Below, in pieces: positions 34,950-42,681 of a DNA stretch of 64,000 nt (position 1 is its first letter; every line of letters starts with the position of its first letter). The notes under the pieces were generated by a model that was given only the letters and a program-made list of their open reading frames with translations, was not told the origin of the DNA and did not search any database. The stretch comes from GCA-2733415 sp965178635 (GTDB lineage Bacteria > Bacteroidota > Bacteroidia > Flavobacteriales > Flavobacteriaceae), in assembly GCA_965178635.1 (NCBI GenBank), contig CBCXVT010000036.1, positions 163,169 to 227,168 of the forward strand, read 5' to 3'. The translations under genes were made by a program, and so were the position numbers.

Positions 34950-34957
34950 TATTTTTG
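34950..34957 (+). promoter_or_regulatory. predicted carB promoter -7 box
   Basis: TATTTTTG fits TAnnTTTG, 27 bases before the carB ATG and just after the rpmH terminator. No -33 TTG. Confidence 0.5.
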
Positions 34958-34984
34958 CACAACAACTAAATTACAACACACAAC

Positions 34985-37834
34985 ATGCCGAAAAGAGAAG
35001 ATTTAAAATCGATTTTATTAATAGGTTCAGGACCTATCGTTATTGGTCAAGCTTGCGAATTTGATTATTCAGGAACTCAAGCATTACGTTCATTACGTGA
35101 AGACGGAATTGAAACTATACTTATTAACTCTAACCCAGCTACAATAATGACTGATCCGTCTATGGCAGATCATGTGTATTTAAAGCCATTAAATACCAAG
35201 TCAATTATTGAAATCCTTAAAGAACATCCGCAAATTGATGCTGTTTTACCTACAATGGGAGGACAAACTGCATTGAACTTATGTATTGAAGCAGATGAGA
35301 AAGGAATTTGGGAGGATTTTAATGTAGAAATTATCGGGGTAGATATTGAGGCAATCAATATTACTGAAGATAGAGAGCAGTTTAAAAACCTAATGAAAGA
35401 AATTGGAGTTCCAATGGCGCCTCAAGCAACAGCAACTTCGTTTTTAAAAGGTAAAGAAATCGCACAGGAATTTGGTTTTCCTTTGTGTATTAGAGCTTCG
35501 TTTACTTTAGGAGGAGCAGGTGCAGCTATTGTTCATAATGAAAAAGATTTTGATAAATTATTAACCAACGGATTAGAGGTGTCTCCAATTCATGAGGTGA
35601 TGATTGACAAAGCCTTATTAGGTTGGAAAGAATACGAATTAGAGTTGTTGCGTGATGCAAATGATAATGTTGTAATTATTTGTTCTATCGAAAATATGGA
35701 CCCTATGGGAATCCATACTGGAGATTCAATTACGGTTGCCCCAGCTATGACACTTTCTGATACAACATACCAAAAAATGCGTGATATGGCTATCCATATG
35801 ATGCGTAGTATTGGTGATTTTGCTGGTGGGTGTAACGTTCAGTTTGCAGTATCACCAGATGATAAGGAGGATATAATTGCTATTGAAATTAACCCACGTG
35901 TATCTCGTTCATCTGCATTAGCATCAAAAGCAACTGGATACCCAATTGCGAAGATTGCTGCTAAGTTAGCAATGGGGTATCATTTAGATGAGTTAGATAA
36001 TCAAATTACAAAATCAACGTCAGCTTTATTTGAGCCAACTTTAGATTATGTAATTGTAAAAATACCACGTTGGAACTTTGATAAATTTGAAGGGTCTGAC
36101 AGGACTTTAGGTTTACAGATGAAGTCTGTAGGTGAAGTTATGGGAATTGGTCGTTCGTTCCAAGAAGCTTTGCATAAAGCAACACAGTCATTAGAAATTA
36201 AACGTAATGGTTTAGGTGCTGATGGTAAAGGTGAGACAGATTATAACACGATATTAAGTAAACTGGAACATGCAAGTTGGGATCGTGTATTTGTAATTTA
36301 TGATGCAATTGCAACAGGAATACCGTTAAGTAGAATTCATGACATCACTAAGATTGACATGTGGTTCTTGCGTCAATACGAAGAACTATTTTTGTTACAA
36401 CAAGAAATTTCTACATTCACGATAGATACTATTGGAAGAGAATTATTACTTGAAGCAAAGCAAAAAGGGTATGGTGACAGGCAAATTGCTCATATGCTAA
36501 AATGTTTAGAAAGTCAGGTATATAATAAACGTGATGAACTAAATATTAATAGAGTTTTTAAGTTAGTTGATACGTGTGCAGCTGAATTCACAGCAAAAAC
36601 ACCATATTACTATTCTACTTTTGAAAGTGAGGTAGAGTTGGCAGACGGAACACGTTATGTGCATAATGAAAGTGAAGTTTCAGATAAAAAGAAAATAATC
36701 GTTTTAGGGTCTGGGCCAAACAGGATTGGTCAAGGAATTGAGTTTGATTACTGTTGTGTGCACGGTGTTTTAGCTGCTGCTGAAGAAGGGTATGAAACAA
36801 TTATGATTAACTGTAATCCAGAAACGGTTTCTACCGATTTTGATACGGCAGATAAATTATACTTCGAGCCAGTGTTCTGGGAACACATTTATGACATCAT
36901 TCGTCATGAAAAGCCAGAAGGTGTTATTGTTCAGTTAGGTGGACAAACAGCTTTAAAGTTAGCGGAAAAATTAGAGCGTTACGGTGTTAAAATTATCGGA
37001 ACGTCATTTAAAGCCTTAGATTTAGCTGAAGATAGAGGAAGTTTTTCTAAAATTTTAAAAGATAATAATATTCCTTACCCAGAATTTGGAGTTGCAGAAA
37101 CTGTAGCAGAAGCCCTAGTAATTGCAGATGAATTAGATTTTCCAATATTAGTGCGTCCTTCGTATGTATTAGGGGGGCAAGGGATGAAAATTGTAATTAA
37201 TAAACAAGAATTAGAAGAGCATGTATTTGATTTGCTACGTTCTATTCCTGGAAATAAATTATTATTAGATCATTATTTAGATGGTGCAATTGAAGCGGAA
37301 GCAGATGCAATTTGCGATGGTGAAAATGTGCAAATCATTGGAATAATGGAGCACATTGAACCTTGTGGGGTTCACTCTGGAGATTCTAACGCAACATTAC
37401 CTCCGTTTAATTTAGGAGAATTTGTAATGCAGCAAATAAAAGATCATACCAAATCTATTGCATTAGCATTAGAGACTAAAGGGTTGATTAATATCCAATT
37501 TGCAGTAAAAGATGATAAAGTATATATTATTGAAGCAAACCCAAGAGCGTCAAGAACAGTGCCTTTTATAGCAAAAGCATACGGACAGCCTTATGTGAAT
37601 TACGCTACAAAGGTAATGTTAGGAGCAAAGGTAACGGACTTTACATTTAATCCTCAATTAGAAGGGTATGCAATTAAGCAACCTGTATTTTCATTTAATA
37701 AATTCCCTAATGTAAATAAGCAATTAGGGCCAGAAATGAAAAGTACTGGAGAGAGTATCTTGTTTATTGATGATTTAAAAGATGATCAGTTTTACGACTT
37801 GTATTCAAGACGTAAAATGTATTTGACAAAATAA
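34985..37834 (+). CDS. carB: carbamoyl-phosphate synthase large subunit without C-terminal regulatory domain
   Basis: Makes carbamoyl phosphate from bicarbonate, ammonia (from CarA) and two ATP, for arginine and pyrimidine synthesis. The 949-residue chain holds both synthetase halves. The carboxyphosphate half starts with SILLIGSGPIVIGQACEFDY and has the FTLGGAGAAIV and EINPRVSRSSALASKATGYP motifs. The carbamoyl-phosphate half has IIVLGSGPNRIGQGIEFDY at about 570 and EANPRASRTVPF near 855. It ends soon after SRRKMYLTK, whereas E. coli CarB (1073) continues into a regulatory MGS domain binding UMP and ornithine. CarA is not in this window. Confidence 0.96.
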   Translation: MPKREDLKSILLIGSGPIVIGQACEFDYSGTQALRSLREDGIETILINSNPATIMTDPSMADHVYLKPLNTKSIIEILKEHPQIDAVLPTMGGQTALNLCIEADEKGIWEDFNVEIIGVDIEAINITEDREQFKNLMKEIGVPMAPQATATSFLKGKEIAQEFGFPLCIRASFTLGGAGAAIVHNEKDFDKLLTNGLEVSPIHEVMIDKALLGWKEYELELLRDANDNVVIICSIENMDPMGIHTGDSITVAPAMTLSDTTYQKMRDMAIHMMRSIGDFAGGCNVQFAVSPDDKEDIIAIEINPRVSRSSALASKATGYPIAKIAAKLAMGYHLDELDNQITKSTSALFEPTLDYVIVKIPRWNFDKFEGSDRTLGLQMKSVGEVMGIGRSFQEALHKATQSLEIKRNGLGADGKGETDYNTILSKLEHASWDRVFVIYDAIATGIPLSRIHDITKIDMWFLRQYEELFLLQQEISTFTIDTIGRELLLEAKQKGYGDRQIAHMLKCLESQVYNKRDELNINRVFKLVDTCAAEFTAKTPYYYSTFESEVELADGTRYVHNESEVSDKKKIIVLGSGPNRIGQGIEFDYCCVHGVLAAAEEGYETIMINCNPETVSTDFDTADKLYFEPVFWEHIYDIIRHEKPEGVIVQLGGQTALKLAEKLERYGVKIIGTSFKALDLAEDRGSFSKILKDNNIPYPEFGVAETVAEALVIADELDFPILVRPSYVLGGQGMKIVINKQELEEHVFDLLRSIPGNKLLLDHYLDGAIEAEADAICDGENVQIIGIMEHIEPCGVHSGDSNATLPPFNLGEFVMQQIKDHTKSIALALETKGLINIQFAVKDDKVYIIEANPRASRTVPFIAKAYGQPYVNYATKVMLGAKVTDFTFNPQLEGYAIKQPVFSFNKFPNVNKQLGPEMKSTGESILFIDDLKDDQFYDLYSRRKMYLTK

Positions 37835-37854
37835 TATCAAAATAGATTATAATA

Positions 37855-37886
37855 AAAAAAGCCTCTTAATTTTAAGAGGCTTTTTT
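37855..37886. terminator. bidirectional terminator after carB
   Basis: AAAAAAGCCTCTTAA pairs perfectly with TTAAGAGGCTTTTTT around TT. It lies between carB and the convergent thioesterase gene. Confidence 0.92.
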
Positions 37887-37898
37887 GTTGAAAATGGT

Positions 37899-38441
37899 TT
37901 ATTTCAATTCAATTTTCACGTTATAGTTTTCTAATTCTTTTAGATAATCGTGAGGCATAAAATCTTCTCTGTCGAATTCCTTTTGACGATTTCTTTTCAT
38001 TTCTAATCTTTTAATTGCTTTTAAAAAACGCTGTATTTCAATTGTGTCATCTAAGATTAACCCAGGAACTTTCATGCTATTGTTGTTTTCGTCTTTTGCA
38101 ACCATTGTAAAGTATGACGAGTTACAATGCTTTTTGACGCCCGTTCTGATGTTTTCAGCTTCAACTCGGATACCAATAACCATAGATGTGCTACCAACGT
38201 AATTAACAGAGGCTTTCATTGTAACTAATTCTCCAACTTCAATTGGATTTAAAAAATCAACTGTATCTACAGAAGCTGTTACACAATAGGTTCTTGAAAA
38301 CTTAGAGGCGCACGCAAAAGCTATTTGATCTAGTAATGACAATATATAACCTCCGTGAATTTTCCCACTAAAATTAGAGTGGGATGGAAGCATTAATTCG
38401 GAAATGGTGACTTGAGTGTCTTCAACATGTATATATGTCAT
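37899..38441 (-). CDS. acyl-CoA thioesterase, hotdog fold
   Basis: A 180-residue hotdog-fold enzyme of the YciA/BFIT-like group that hydrolyses acyl-CoA to acid and CoA. The signature region is NFSGKIHGGYILSLLDQIAF (about 23-42), with the HGG loop and the catalytic Asp in LLDQ. It is followed by VDTVDFLNPIEVGELVTMKA and NYVGSTSMVIGIRVEAEN. A charged C-terminal helix (KAIKRLEMKRNRQKEF) extends past the core. It lies 5 bases from the TPR-protein gene on the same strand, so they may be co-transcribed. Confidence 0.9.
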   Translation of the reverse strand: MTYIHVEDTQVTISELMLPSHSNFSGKIHGGYILSLLDQIAFACASKFSRTYCVTASVDTVDFLNPIEVGELVTMKASVNYVGSTSMVIGIRVEAENIRTGVKKHCNSSYFTMVAKDENNNSMKVPGLILDDTIEIQRFLKAIKRLEMKRNRQKEFDREDFMPHDYLKELENYNVKIELK

Positions 38442-38446
38442 CGTGA

Positions 38447-39613
38447 TTATTTTTTAGTCCAAGTTTTGAACTCTCTACTGTTAGAAATTAGAGGTAATTG
38501 TTCTTTTACCTTTTTTATCAAGGTTGATTTTTTATAAGCTGAGGTATTTAAAATAATATTTAGCAATTGAGTAGCATTTTCAAAAGCTTTCTCGTTTTCG
38601 TATATGACCAATAAGCTAAATTTTGGCAGATGAAAGTTCGGGTAATTTTCAATCATGTTTTTGTAAAACACTTCTGCGCTCTCGTAGTTTTCAACAGCAA
38701 AAGATAAGTTGCCTTTTTCGAAATCTAAAAAAGTGTCATTAGTGTGGTTTTGAATGCTGTTGATGCTTTTAAAAACGGCCTCATAATCTTTATTTAAGTA
38801 GTGGTATCTAATAGCAGATAAATTAGTACTAGGGTCAATAGTGAAGTTATGTAGTACATCTTCCATTGACTCGAAATAGGCTTCTTCACTAATAGCTCTA
38901 GACAGTTCTAATTTCAACATCGCTGTAAACCGATCTTTCTGTTGCAATGATTTATCAAGTAGTGAAATGTGCTTGTATGCTTTGTCTAGTTTGTCTTCAT
39001 TTTTAGCGTCAACAAAGTTTTTCAACATTAGTATATACTTATATTCAGGTTTACTTGTAAAAGAACTGATATGACTTTTCGGTAGCTCACTTAAATAGAA
39101 TAATTTAATGGTTTCTGATAATTTCTGACTGCTTGAGTATATAAAAACATCATCAATAACCAAATCATTATTTGACATTAAAATGCGATAATCATGATAG
39201 TCTAATCCGTATTGCTCTGAGTAATATCTAAACACAATGTGATAGGTTTTATCAATAGGATCAAAATGATAACTTACAAAATTATAGAAATCACCATTTT
39301 TTAAATTGTTAATTAGCTCGTTAGGGAATGAGGTGAGTTTTGTTGTAAAATCAGCTTTAAAACCCGTATTAAATTTGTTGAGTTTTTTATTTGAATCATC
39401 ATGGAGTACAACTTTAGGGAAAAATCTATCAGGTAAAATTGTATTTAAAAATACTTGGTTGTTTCCTTCGGAATAGCTTGTAGATAAACGTGTGCCTAAA
39501 TCTTTAACTTTAAAATCGTTTTCTCTGGTATTCTCAATTTTGAAATACTCTTGCTGTCCAAAACAAAATAATGGACTTGCTACAAATAAAATGATATAAA
39601 GTAGTTCTTTCAT
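38447..39613 (-). CDS. exported TPR-like protein of unknown function
   Basis: A 388-residue exported protein with signal peptide about 1-20 (ending CFGQQ). The first half (about 30-190) is probably beta-rich (FYNFVSYHFDPIDKTYHIVF). The second half is helical and repeat-like (FLDFEKGNLSFAVENYESAE, then FYKNMIENYPNFHLPKFSLL), typical of tetratricopeptide repeats near residues 270-350. No enzyme motif is seen. It is preceded by its own gap and followed within 6 bases by the thioesterase gene. Confidence 0.72.
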   Translation of the reverse strand: MKELLYIILFVASPLFCFGQQEYFKIENTRENDFKVKDLGTRLSTSYSEGNNQVFLNTILPDRFFPKVVLHDDSNKKLNKFNTGFKADFTTKLTSFPNELINNLKNGDFYNFVSYHFDPIDKTYHIVFRYYSEQYGLDYHDYRILMSNNDLVIDDVFIYSSSQKLSETIKLFYLSELPKSHISSFTSKPEYKYILMLKNFVDAKNEDKLDKAYKHISLLDKSLQQKDRFTAMLKLELSRAISEEAYFESMEDVLHNFTIDPSTNLSAIRYHYLNKDYEAVFKSINSIQNHTNDTFLDFEKGNLSFAVENYESAEVFYKNMIENYPNFHLPKFSLLVIYENEKAFENATQLLNIILNTSAYKKSTLIKKVKEQLPLISNSREFKTWTKK

Positions 39614-39666
39614 GTGTTTGTATTGCTATTCTTTAGTTACTTTGTATTGATAAATATACTTAATTT

Positions 39667-40323
39667 ATGGTTGATAAAGCATTGTTTTCTTATTTAGAGG
39701 AGTTTGTAACTCCAAAGCGTCGTGAAAAATTTGATAGAATTCTTGATAACCGCACCAAGCATTTTACGGTGGTTTTAGAAGATGTGTATCAAATGCACAA
39801 TACTAGTGCAGTAATTAGAAGTTGCGATGTGTTTGGTGTTCAAAAAGCACATGCAATTGAGGTGCAACATAAAAATGTATTAGACAAAGAAATTGCTATG
39901 GGCGCTCAGAAATGGGTTGATTTGCAATACCATTCTAATACCGAAACTTGTATTGAAGTGTTGCGTGAGCAAGGTTATCAGATTGTTGCCACAACGCCAC
40001 ATAATGATTCTTGTTTGGTTGAAGACTTTGATGTGACTAAAAAAAGTGCTTTATTCTTTGGCTCAGAACGAGACGGAGTAAGTGAGAATGTCATGCAACA
40101 AGCAGATGGCTTTATAAAAATACCAATGGTTGGGTTTACAGAGAGTTTAAATATATCGGTATCTGCAGCAATTATTTTACAATCAATTACCTCTAAACTT
40201 CGAAATTCAGATTTAGATTGGCAATTAACAATTGAAGAAAAAGAAGAACAACGCTTAATCTGGATGCAGAAATCTATAAAAAGTATTGATAAAATATTGG
40301 AGCGTTATTATGAGTCTCAATGA
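39667..40323 (+). CDS. trmH: SPOUT-family tRNA/rRNA 2'-O-ribose methyltransferase (TrmH-like)
   Basis: A 218-residue SpoU methyltransferase. The deep-knot SAM-binding motifs are NTSAVIRSCDVFGVQ (motif 1, about 41-55), FFGSERDGVSENVM (motif 2) and MVGFTESLNISVSAA (motif 3, about 158-172). It resembles TrmH, which makes Gm18 in tRNA. The C-terminal coding end is odd: the last 47 bases before the final SQ codons recur exactly at 41990-42036. At that second site they continue into a different end (ENDLK then stop). This gene's own C-terminus may therefore have been replaced when the hsp20 cassette entered. Confidence 0.93.
   Translation: MVDKALFSYLEEFVTPKRREKFDRILDNRTKHFTVVLEDVYQMHNTSAVIRSCDVFGVQKAHAIEVQHKNVLDKEIAMGAQKWVDLQYHSNTETCIEVLREQGYQIVATTPHNDSCLVEDFDVTKKSALFFGSERDGVSENVMQQADGFIKIPMVGFTESLNISVSAAIILQSITSKLRNSDLDWQLTIEEKEEQRLIWMQKSIKSIDKILERYYESQ
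40267..40313 (+). repeat. 47-bp direct repeat, copy 1 (inside trmH 3' end)
   Basis: Begins CAGAAATCTATAAAAAGTAT and ends TTATTATGA. It is identical base for base to 41990-42036 and encodes QKSIKSIDKILERYY plus the first two bases of the next codon. Confidence 0.93.
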
Positions 40324-40428
40324 TTCGTTTAGCTATGAATAGTATAGGGTAGAAAACTCGCAAATTTTCTTATAATAGTTTTTTTTAGTTAAATACTCTC
40401 GTTTAATTGAGAATTCAACAATGAAAAT

Positions 40429-40478
40429 ATGTCATTAATTTAGTCGTAAACATGACAATTATTCATTAATATGACATG
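40429..40478. promoter_or_regulatory. TGACA-type motif cluster upstream of hsp20
   Basis: ATGTCAT (40429-40435), ATGACA (40452-40457) and ATGACAT (40471-40477) lie in the AT-rich 290-base gap before hsp20. The first and last are inverted relative to each other. They could be operator half-sites. I see no clean TAnnTTTG box here and no CIRCE element. Confidence 0.3.
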
Positions 40479-40613
40479 ATTTCATAGAATAATAAGCGGT
40501 AATTATAGTTGTAGGTGTTAAGTTTATGTTTGGTATTTTTTTTGTTGCATAATTGAAAGAAGTCTTAAAAGATTTCAAATTTGAAATAATGTTTAATTTA
40601 AAATTTTGTAATT

Positions 40614-41090
40614 ATGAGCAATTTAATTAGTGTTCCTAAAAACGGAAGTTTAGCGAACACAAACTCAAATCAAAACTTCCAAACTTCGTCGAATTGGTTA
40701 GATGATATTTTTAATAGAGATCTTCCATCGGTGTTTACGACAAACTTTAATACTGGAATTACGTTACCTAAAGTAAATATTAAAGAAACTGCTGATGCTT
40801 TTGTAGTTGAAATGGCAGTTCCTGGTCTAAAGAAATCAGATTTCCATATTGATCTTGATAATCAAGTATTGTCAATTTCTACAGAAACGAAGAAAAAAAA
40901 CGAATACAAGGAAGAAAATTATACCCGTAGAGAGTTTGGTTACTCCTCGTTCAAAAGAACCTTTAATTTACCAGAAAGTGTAAATGAAGAGAAAATTAAT
41001 GCAAATTATGATAATGGTATTTTAAGTGTTCTTTTACCAAAAAAAGAAGAGGCCAAACAAAAACCTGCTAGAAGCATTAAGGTTTCATAA
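40614..41090 (+). CDS. Hsp20/alpha-crystallin small heat-shock protein
   Basis: A 158-residue ATP-independent holdase that binds unfolding proteins. The alpha-crystallin domain spans about 45-145: it starts LPKVNIKETADAFVVEMAVP, has GLKKSDFHIDLDNQVLSIS, and ends with the conserved GILSVLLPKKEE. The N-terminal arm is Asn/Ser-rich. The C-terminus ends KPARSIKVS, containing the short I-x-V tail motif used in oligomerisation. It heads a three-gene cassette bounded by the trmH-derived 47-bp repeats. Confidence 0.95.
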   Translation: MSNLISVPKNGSLANTNSNQNFQTSSNWLDDIFNRDLPSVFTTNFNTGITLPKVNIKETADAFVVEMAVPGLKKSDFHIDLDNQVLSISTETKKKNEYKEENYTRREFGYSSFKRTFNLPESVNEEKINANYDNGILSVLLPKKEEAKQKPARSIKVS

Positions 41091-41186
41091 TTGATTGATT
41101 AAATTTTGGAGTATAATATTGAGAAGGGTGCTGATTTTTTCAGCATCCTCTTACTAATAAGTTTAATTTCTTAAAAGTATGTTGTT

Positions 41187-41447
41187 ATGCCAAGAAAATT
41201 TAAACCAGGAGAATGGGTAAAAGTTAAAGGGAAGCTTTCCGCTCCAAAAATGCAAGTTATCAAATATGTTCACAAAAAAGATTCAATATTTGGTTTAGTT
41301 AACGATGATAGTTATTTAGAATGTGTTTGGTATAAAAATGGTGAACGAAATTCAGAAGTGTTCCACCAAAACAAATTAATTAAAATGATAGAATCTAGCG
41401 GTTTGTTAAGAAAAAATATAACAGACTCAAGATTGAGTTTAACTTAA
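41187..41447 (+). CDS. small YodC/DUF2158-like protein
   Basis: An 86-residue cytoplasmic basic protein. It opens PRKFKPGEWVKVKGKLSAPK and has YLECVWYKNGERNSEVFHQN at about 47-66. Together these resemble the DUF2158 (YodC) pattern of an FxxGDxVxLKSGxPxM start and a CxWF strand, which forms a small beta barrel. Function in this family is unknown. It sits between hsp20 and a small lipoprotein gene on the same strand. Confidence 0.7.
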   Translation: MPRKFKPGEWVKVKGKLSAPKMQVIKYVHKKDSIFGLVNDDSYLECVWYKNGERNSEVFHQNKLIKMIESSGLLRKNITDSRLSLT

Positions 41448-41459
41448 AAAAATAAAGTG

Positions 41460-41948
41460 ATGAAAAGGTATATTTTATTATTTATGATAGGCTTATTGAG
41501 TGTTAGTTGTAAAGGTCAAAAAAAAGAAACAAAAATAGTAGAAACAGAAGAAAATATAGACAATATAGTAGAGAAGCCAAAAGGCACATGGAAAGTTGAT
41601 AAAGAATTTGATGAAAATGGAAATTTAATTCGGTATGATAGTATTTATTCTTGGTCATCTAATGACAAGTTCGAAAACTTATCATCTATAGATAGAGATA
41701 GCTTGATGCAGTCTTTTAAATCAAGATTTTTCACGAACTTTTCAGAGTTTGAAAATCAAGGTTTTGAAACTGTTTTTTCTCAAGACTCACTTTTTAGTAA
41801 ACACTTCTTTACTGATGATTTTTTTGATAGTAATTTTGGAAATGATTTTATGGATATTGACGAATTGACACAACAAATGATTACAAGGCAAAGGAAGTTT
41901 TTAGAAAAATATCAGTCAGAATTCATCAAACCTGAAGACGAAAACTAA
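41460..41948 (+). CDS. small lipoprotein of unknown function (hsp20 cassette)
   Basis: A 162-residue lipoprotein. An upstream in-frame GTG at 41457 is possible, but ATG at 41460 is preferred. The lipobox LLSVSC gives a Cys at about residue 17, followed by GQKKETKIVETEEN, a highly charged tether. The rest has many Phe, Asp and Ser residues (DSLFSKHFFTDDFFDSNFGN) and ends in a helical IDELTQQMITRQRKFLEKYQ. I do not recognise the family. The stop codon lies inside the stem of its own terminator. Confidence 0.72.
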   Translation: MKRYILLFMIGLLSVSCKGQKKETKIVETEENIDNIVEKPKGTWKVDKEFDENGNLIRYDSIYSWSSNDKFENLSSIDRDSLMQSFKSRFFTNFSEFENQGFETVFSQDSLFSKHFFTDDFFDSNFGNDFMDIDELTQQMITRQRKFLEKYQSEFIKPEDEN

Positions 41949-41962
41949 ATAGTTTTCGTCTT
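41935..41962 (+). terminator. intrinsic terminator overlapping the lipoprotein stop codon
   Basis: AAGACGAAAACTA pairs with TAGTTTTCGTCTT; the stop TAA lies at the tip, and a T run continues to 41969. Confidence 0.88.
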
Positions 41963-41989
41963 TTTTTTCTAATATGACACTCATTTACC

Positions 41990-42036
41990 CAGAAATCTAT
42001 AAAAAGTATTGATAAAATATTGGAGCGTTATTATGA
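41990..42036 (+). repeat. 47-bp direct repeat, copy 2 (displaced trmH 3' end)
   Basis: Exact copy of 40267-40313, located 1723 bases downstream at the right edge of the hsp20 cassette. Confidence 0.93.
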
Positions 42037-42052
42037 AAATGACTTAAAGTAA
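41990..42052 (+). pseudogene. remnant of trmH C-terminus
   Basis: In frame this segment reads QKSIKSIDKILERYYENDLK followed by TAA at 42050-42052, directly abutting the next gene. It has no start codon of its own, so it is best read as the original 3' end of trmH, displaced when the hsp20 cassette came in. Confidence 0.75.
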
Positions 42053-42670
42053 TTAATTATACTCAGAGCATCTAAGTATAATTCGAGAAGGTTTGTTTGC
42101 TTTTTCAATATTCTCTGCTGTTTTTGTAATCAAATTTACCAGATTTATGGTAGTGTTTTTTGATGTGCTTACAGTAGTAGTTGTAATTTGTAAGATGTAT
42201 TTTTCATCAACTATATAATCGTTGAAGTCTTGATTTATATAGGCATTATCAATCTGAAGTATAATAGGGTTGTCATCCAGTGTTAAGTGTTTTGATATAA
42301 GATTAGTTAAGGTGATAATACTCGGCTTGTAGCCTTGTTTTAAAGTGATTAGTATCTTGCCTTGATGAGTAGTTCCATCAATTATAATTTCACCTTTTTC
42401 AATATCAAGAGCTTTAATTTTTTTTGGATTTAATGTGTTTAATAAAGAATACCCATTTTTAAAAAGCTCATTATCTATAGAAACTCCTAAATTATTTTTT
42501 ATGTCATTTGTAGGGTTTAGATGTCTTATTTCAATATCAGAGTTTTCTGAATATCTATTTGTTACCTTATTGTTAATTGTGATACCAGGGATGTCATGGA
42601 TACTAGGTGTTTTTTGTCCAAACAAGGAAAAGCAAATGAATAATAAAATTATTGAAAGGGTAGTTCTCAT
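42053..42670 (-). CDS. exported protein with TonB plug-like repeats, no barrel
   Basis: A 205-residue exported protein with signal peptide 1-19 (ending SLFGQ). The part LNPKKIKALDIEKGEIIIDG followed by GKILITLKQG (about 80-118) strongly resembles the end of a TonB-dependent receptor plug (LNPxDIESIxVLKG...GVILITTK). A second, weaker copy may begin at NPIILQIDNAYINQDFNDYI (about 138). There is no beta barrel. It lies 11 bases downstream of a CarboxypepD-regulatory-like gene, so the pair recalls a split receptor N-terminus. Function is unknown, possibly a soluble partner of a receptor or TonB. Confidence 0.68.
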   Translation of the reverse strand: MRTTLSIILLFICFSLFGQKTPSIHDIPGITINNKVTNRYSENSDIEIRHLNPTNDIKNNLGVSIDNELFKNGYSLLNTLNPKKIKALDIEKGEIIIDGTTHQGKILITLKQGYKPSIITLTNLISKHLTLDDNPIILQIDNAYINQDFNDYIVDEKYILQITTTTVSTSKNTTINLVNLITKTAENIEKANKPSRIILRCSEYN

Positions 42671-42681
42671 AAGCTGAAAAA

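Noticed and set aside
29546..40321. A 14-base match (TTATGAGTCTCAAT) between mtaB and the end of trmH
   Set aside because: Several 14-base matches are expected by chance in 64 kb; the reading frames differ in meaning and there is no extended similarity.
40501..40560. Possible sigma-54 promoter upstream of hsp20 (TTGG...TTGCA)
   Set aside because: The distance between the GG and GC is 13 bases, not the required 10, and sigma-54 control would be unusual for this group.
41123..41152. Hairpin between hsp20 and the YodC-like gene as a full terminator
   Set aside because: The stem (AAGGGTGCTGA/TCAGCATCCT) is fair but no T run follows, so it may be only a processing or attenuating structure; not listed as terminator.
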